From positions 1 to 6,978 of the forward strand of contig DAOVJB010000065.1 of assembly GCA_030673425.1 (NCBI GenBank): a DNA stretch of 6,978 nt, in the 5' to 3' direction. Position 1 is the first letter of the stretch. The number at the start of each line of letters is the position of its first letter. The translations under genes and the position numbers were made by a program. Below are positions 6,542 through 6,978 of the stretch, piece after piece. The notes under the pieces are model-generated. The model searched no databases and was not told where the DNA came from. It saw only the letters and a list, made by a program, of their open reading frames with translations. Origin of the DNA: Elusimicrobiota bacterium. Its GTDB lineage: Bacteria; CAYTYR01; UBA6262; DAOVJB01.

Positions 6542-6978
6542 ATGAAGAGATCAGTTCTGGTAATGATGATACCTATTTTTTTACTGGGTATAGTGATAAA
6601 TGTCTATTCTTCTTCTAAAAAGAAAGATAAATTTATTCCGGTAGTTGGTAAATATGGCGGAGAGTTGGTTCTTTCAACAATTAGCGATCCAAAATCTTTT
6701 AATTCTATTGTTGCTACGGAGACTTCAACCACAGCAATAACCCGTTATTTGTTTGAAGGACTGACCCAAGCAAACGGAATAACTACTGAAGTAGAGCCAG
6801 GATTAGCCACATCATGGGAAACAGATGACACTGGTCTGGAATGGACATTTCACTTAAGAGATGATGTGAAATGGTTTGACGGAAAACCTTTTACAGCAGA
6901 GGATGTGGTGTTTACTTTTAATGAACTTGTTTACAACCCAAAAATTATTCCTAATTCTGCAAGGGATATATTTACCAT
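6542..6978 (+). CDS. ABC transporter solute-binding protein, family 5 (peptide/nickel type), 5' part
   Basis: The frame opens at ATG 6542, with AGGAAGGA at 6524-6531 ten bases upstream, and runs without a stop to the right edge (145 full codons; the family is usually about 500-600 residues). The N-terminus is a typical export signal: KR at residues 2-3, then a hydrophobic stretch from about 5 to 22, then a polar SSSKKKDK. There is no lipobox cysteine, so the protein is either released by signal peptidase I or held by an uncleaved anchor. The mature region shows YGGELVLST, then ITRYLFEGLTQ, EVEPGLATSWE, WTFHLRDDVKWFDGKPFTAEDVVFTF, the hallmark order of DppA/OppA-like binding proteins, split here by short unquoted residues. 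The ligand (oligopeptide, nickel chelate or other) cannot be told from this part. Permease and ATPase genes may follow outside the window. Confidence 0.9.
   Translation, partial: MKRSVLVMMIPIFLLGIVINVYSSSKKKDKFIPVVGKYGGELVLSTISDPKSFNSIVATETSTTAITRYLFEGLTQANGITTEVEPGLATSWETDDTGLEWTFHLRDDVKWFDGKPFTAEDVVFTFNELVYNPKIIPNSARDIFT

Overview
The window is a compact, one-directional biosynthetic operon segment from a low-GC bacterium. Every gene lies on the plus strand. Gaps between genes are 8 to 76 bases and one gene pair overlaps, so no stretch over 300 bases lacks a gene. GC content by hand count varies from roughly 30% to 42%. TGA, TAA and TAG all serve as stops (leuC ends in TGA), which argues against codes that reassign TGA. 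I see no tRNA, rRNA, CRISPR, transposase or phage gene.

Layout: (1) the 3' part of leuA (1-955), truncated by the window edge; (2) leuC (964-2235), large subunit of isopropylmalate isomerase; (3) a 90-residue protein of unknown function (2261-2533) whose end overlaps the next gene; (4) leuD (2517-3005), the small isomerase subunit; (5) leuB (best start GTG 3047, end 4114); (6) asd (4146-5156); (7) after a 76-base gap with a strong hairpin, truA (5233-5982); (8) a THEP1-type P-loop NTPase (6001-6519); (9) the start of an exported family 5 peptide/nickel-type solute-binding protein (6542 to the right edge).

Genes 1-5 cover the leucine branch from 2-ketoisovalerate to 2-ketoisocaproate, lacking only the final transaminase. 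LeuC/LeuD are the short, separately encoded 'archaeal/HacAB-like' type (423 + 162 residues) that is also widespread in bacteria. Asd adds the branch step to lysine, threonine and methionine. TruA, the NTPase and the transport protein are probably operon passengers or a second transcription unit.

Taxonomy is inference only. The gene order, low GC content, LeuB sub-type and unknown protein inside leuCD remind me of uncultivated diderm candidate phyla such as Omnitrophota, but I cannot confirm that. The points most worth a second look are the uncharacterised gene lodged between the two isomerase subunit genes, the unusual cofactor-site motif in LeuB, and the hairpin before truA. I found no clear sign of a new defence or mobile system.
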